Assembly: GCA_903864375.1 (NCBI GenBank)
Contig: CAIPFS010000224.1
Span: forward strand, 1 to 7,865
DNA: 7,865 bases
Source of the DNA: an uncultured Verrucomicrobiota bacterium
GTDB lineage: Bacteria; Verrucomicrobiota; Verrucomicrobiia; Limisphaerales; UBA9464
Direction of reading: 5' to 3'
Positions 5,777-7,865 of the stretch are shown here, one piece after another; positions within the stretch are counted from its first letter, which is position 1; each line of letters begins with the position of its first letter. The position numbers were made by a program, and so were the translations under genes. Under the pieces are notes generated by a model. That model was not told where the DNA came from. It saw only the letters and a list, made by a program, of their open reading frames with translations, and made no database searches.

Positions 5777-5860
5777 GGGACTTTCAGAAGCGCGTCCATC
5801 CGATGGATGTCCCTCCTTTGAAGGGACTTGCGTCCGGAGGGACGCGCTCCTGCAAGTCCC
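5777..5860. repeat. 84-bp imperfect palindrome, REP- or MITE-like
   Basis: The outer arms 5777-5801 and 5836-5860 are reverse complements at 22 of 25 positions, sharing the core AGCGCGTCC / GGACGCGCT. Alternative inner pairings exist: GGGACTTGC (5823-5831) with GCAAGTCCC (5852-5860), GTCCCT with AGGGAC around 5809-5827, and GCGTCC with GGACGC (5830-5845). Such a layered palindrome in non-coding DNA is typical of dispersed repetitive extragenic elements. No transposase is attached. Whether copies exist elsewhere in the genome cannot be seen from this window. Confidence 0.6.
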
Positions 5861-6019
5861 GAATCATTGCGAGGATCATCACCTCTCCTGTTCTAAAGAC
5901 ACTTCGGTGGCGAAGCTCGTGCTGGGCGCAGCGGAGGTCCAAATCACGCCGCCACGTGATTCAGCCCAAGTAGCCCAAGTTGTATCCAGCCTGACCCCTG
6001 GCGCCTCGAGTGGTACCCG

Positions 6020-6138
6020 GCTGTATCGCAGGTTTTCAAACCTGTCGGGCCGTCGGCAAGTCGGGCAGCTTCGGGACGGGGTCCAGCCCCGCCGACTGGA
6101 AGGTCGGCGATACAGCAGACAGGAAGGCCTGCGCTACG
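6020..6138. repeat. Hairpin repeat array with 24-bp units
   Basis: Two adjacent 24-bp units (6091-6114 and 6115-6138) match at 18 of 24 positions. Each forms a 6-bp stem around a 6-base GGAAG-containing loop (tggaag, aggaag). A related inverted unit lies at 6020-6048: GCTGTATCGC (6020-6029) is the exact reverse complement of 6107-6116 and is followed by CAGGTTT-TC-AAACCTG (6029-6044). A further stem CGGGG/CCCCG (6077-6091) lies between. These look like a family of short palindromic intergenic repeats. From memory, similar GTAGCGC-plus-hairpin repeats occur in verrucomicrobial genomes, but I could not verify this. The array ends about 100 bp before the GH32 start. Confidence 0.65.
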
Positions 6139-6237
6139 GCGCAGAGGCTGCCGGTATTCCTCTCCCGCCGACCGCAAGGTTTGCCAACGAGTATTTAATT
6201 GTCGCCACTCCCAGGATTTTCCATCAAAAGGGAACCC

Positions 6238-7865
6238 ATGCTCCCGCTGAGAAATGCCGCCGTGCTGTGCCTTCTGACCCTGGCTGGATTCGTCGTCCGT
6301 GCCTCTGACGACATCGTGATTGCCGACTTTGAGGGCAGGGATTACGGCGATTGGAAGTCCACGGGGGATGCCTTTGGGTCCGCTCCGGCCCAGGGAACCC
6401 TCGCCGGCCAGATGGCGGTATCGGGTTTTGCCGGACACGGTCTCGTGAATTCGTTTCACAACGGGGATGCCGGGGTCGGGACCCTGACGTCGCCCGCTTT
6501 CAAGATCGAGCGGAGCTACATCCGGTTCCTGATCGGTGGCGGCAAAAACCCGGAGACCACGGCCATCCGTTTGCTGGTCGATGGCAAGGTGGTTCGGACC
6601 GCCACCGGCCCCAACGACCAGGCTGGCGGAAGTGAACAATTGGGGCCGGATGGCTGGGTGGTGGGCGACTTGTTGGGTAAGATGGCGGTGATCCAGATTG
6701 TCGACCAGGCCACCGGCGGCTGGGGACATATCAACGTGGACGACATTGTCCAGAGCGACCAGCGTCCCAAGGGTCTGCTGTCGCCCGGGAAGCGGGAAAT
6801 CCGAATCACCCAGCGCTATCTGAATCTGCCGATCAAGGATGGCGGAGCCCATCGCAAGGTCACCATATCCCGGATACCGGAGTCTGGAAGCGACCTGGAC
6901 CTCCCGCTGTCGTCGGCGCGCAAGGGGATTCCGGATTTTCTACCGGTGATCAACGATGTGGAGCTGGCGGACGGCACCCCGGATTGGTGGGCACCGATCG
7001 ATGTCAGTCGCTATCAGGGGCAGTTGTTGTTGGTGGAGGTGGACAAGTTGCCGGAGGGTTCGACCGCACTTTCTTCCATTGAGTCGGGAGAAAAGCCCAA
7101 GGGTCAGGAAAATCTCTATCAGGAGCCGCTGCGGAATCAGTTCCATTTCTCGCCCCGGCGCGGCTGGAACAATGACCCCAACGGCATGGTGTTCTATCGC
7201 GGCGAATACCATCTGTTCTTCCAACATAATCCTTACGGATGGAACTGGGGGAACATGCATTGGGGTCATGCCGTGAGCCGGGATCTGGTGCGCTGGACGG
7301 AGCTGGGGGATGTGCTTTACCCTGACAAGTTCGGACCGATGTTCAGCGGGAGTGCGGTGGTGGATTGGGCCAATACCAGCGGATTTGGAACGCCGGGGAA
7401 TCCCGCCCAGGTCCTTCTCTATACCGCTGCCGGTGATCCCACCGTCCAGTGCCTCGCCTACAGCACCGACGGACGGCACTTTTTCAAGTACGATAAGAAC
7501 CCGGTCGTGCCGCAGTTCACGGGGGGCAATCGTGACCCCAAGGTCCTCTGGTATGAACCCACCAAGAAATGGGTGATGACGCTGTTCGTGGAAACGAATC
7601 ACGTGAACACCATTCATTTCCTCTCATCGCCCAATTTGAAGGACTGGACCCTCATGAGCACGGTGGACGGATTTTTTGAATGCCCCGACTTTTTTGAGCT
7701 GCCCATCGACGGAAATCCGGCCAACAAGAAATGGGTGCTCACGGCGGCCAGCAGCGAATACATGGTGGGAACCTTTGATGGCACACGCTTCACGCCTGAA
7801 ACACCAAAGCTCAAAGGGCATCTCGGGCGCGGATTCTATGCCGCCCAAACCTTCAGCGATATTCC
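6238..7865 (+). CDS. Secreted glycoside hydrolase family 32 fructan hydrolase (levanase/inulinase-type), 3' end cut by window
   Basis: The visible 542 residues belong to a GH32 enzyme that hydrolyses beta-fructosides (levan, inulin or sucrose), releasing fructose with retention of configuration. A signal peptide (1-22, cleavage after VRA) sends it to the periplasm or outside. Residues about 25-172 form a beta-rich jelly-roll-like module (IADFEGRDYGDW to WGHINVDDIVQSD), and about 178-295 a second beta-sandwich found before the catalytic domain in related levanases. The five-bladed propeller begins at FHFSPRRGW; the catalytic triad is nucleophile Asp313 in WNNDPNG, transition-state stabiliser Asp433 in NRDPK, and acid/base Glu481 in FFECPD. 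The common FRDP reads NRDP here. The frame is open to the window end, so the remaining propeller and C-terminal beta-sandwich are missing. ATG 6238 follows AAGGGA by four bases and gives a proper signal peptide. Exo or endo action and levan versus inulin preference cannot be told. Confidence 0.95.
   Translation, partial: MLPLRNAAVLCLLTLAGFVVRASDDIVIADFEGRDYGDWKSTGDAFGSAPAQGTLAGQMAVSGFAGHGLVNSFHNGDAGVGTLTSPAFKIERSYIRFLIGGGKNPETTAIRLLVDGKVVRTATGPNDQAGGSEQLGPDGWVVGDLLGKMAVIQIVDQATGGWGHINVDDIVQSDQRPKGLLSPGKREIRITQRYLNLPIKDGGAHRKVTISRIPESGSDLDLPLSSARKGIPDFLPVINDVELADGTPDWWAPIDVSRYQGQLLLVEVDKLPEGSTALSSIESGEKPKGQENLYQEPLRNQFHFSPRRGWNNDPNGMVFYRGEYHLFFQHNPYGWNWGNMHWGHAVSRDLVRWTELGDVLYPDKFGPMFSGSAVVDWANTSGFGTPGNPAQVLLYTAAGDPTVQCLAYSTDGRHFFKYDKNPVVPQFTGGNRDPKVLWYEPTKKWVMTLFVETNHVNTIHFLSSPNLKDWTLMSTVDGFFECPDFFELPIDGNPANKKWVLTAASSEYMVGTFDGTRFTPETPKLKGHLGRGFYAAQTFSDI

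Larger units (their letters stand above)
5569..6237. other. 0.67-kb repeat-rich intergenic region between TerL and GH32
   Basis: No supported gene lies here. A 236-codon plus-strand frame (5598-6308) crosses the region but starts from a non-ATG codon, runs through several hairpin repeats and into the GH32 start, and shows no family signal, so I treat it as chance. The content is an 84-bp imperfect palindrome (5777-5860), a 7-bp inverted repeat (5942-5961), a 9-bp tandem duplication (5963-5980), and a hairpin repeat array (6020-6138). The last 50 bp, somewhat A+T-richer (GTATTTAATT at 6191-6200), are the likely place for the GH32 promoter, although I see no clear -35/-10 pair. Confidence 0.6.

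Noticed and set aside
6020..6138. CRISPR array
   Set aside because: The repeated units abut without unique spacers, are palindromic throughout, and no cas gene is present.
1827..6237. Direct repeats flanking the phage cassette that could be att sites
   Set aside because: Reading both flanks I found no shared run long enough to argue for attL/attR; no tRNA gene is present at either border.
5598..6308. 236-codon plus-strand open frame in the TerL-GH32 gap
   Set aside because: It reads through several hairpin repeats and into the GH32 signal peptide region in another frame, has a non-ATG start, and shows no domain.
5944..6852. 302-codon minus-strand open frame
   Set aside because: It is antisense to the first 600 bp of the GH32 gene and extends across the hairpin array; no motif is seen.

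Overview
The window looks like a G+C-rich chromosomal segment from a member of the PVC bacteria, most likely a Verrucomicrobiota. This rests on three things. There is a prepilin-like protein that combines the GFTLIE-type N-terminus with a C-terminal H-X9-DG signature, a family greatly expanded in that group. There is a GH32 fructan hydrolase with two extra N-terminal modules. The long intergenic stretches are full of hairpin-forming repeats, and Shine-Dalgarno sequences are weak throughout. The phylum is an inference from family knowledge, not a database result.

Layout. The left part (75-1826) holds two minus-strand genes 69 bp apart: a prepilin-like secreted protein and a ketose 3-epimerase-type TIM-barrel enzyme. 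A palindrome follows the epimerase stop codon. Next comes about 0.8 kb (1827-2654) with no convincing gene but several inverted repeats. From 2655 to 5568 five plus-strand genes form a compact phage late-gene cassette: a membrane protein (holin candidate), a small protein with an N-terminal membrane anchor, a lipoprotein that starts inside the previous gene in the +1 frame, a 92-residue unknown, and a full-length terminase large subunit (TerL). The first four are linked by ATGA stop/start overlaps or by nesting. The anchor protein and lipoprotein together have the architecture of an Rz/Rz1 spanin pair, the proteins that disrupt the outer membrane in phage lysis.

No portal, capsid, tail, integrase, transposase or endolysin gene is visible. 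TerL is followed directly by about 0.67 kb of repeat-rich non-coding DNA (5569-6237), then by a secreted GH32 fructan hydrolase (6238 onward) that runs off the right edge. The phage genes are therefore either a deletion remnant with intact frames or a retained cassette. The order spanins, small gene, TerL resembles Mu-like phages, but nothing here proves that ancestry.

How the genes fit together: GH32 would release fructose from levan or inulin outside the cell, and the epimerase family acts on free ketoses such as fructose, psicose or tagatose. The two genes are over 5 kb apart on opposite strands, so a shared pathway is only a weak suggestion. The clearest candidates for something not well described are the overlapping spanin pair, the isolated TerL cassette with a perfect 11-bp hairpin abutting the TerL start, and the hairpin repeat families in the 5.6-6.2 kb gap.
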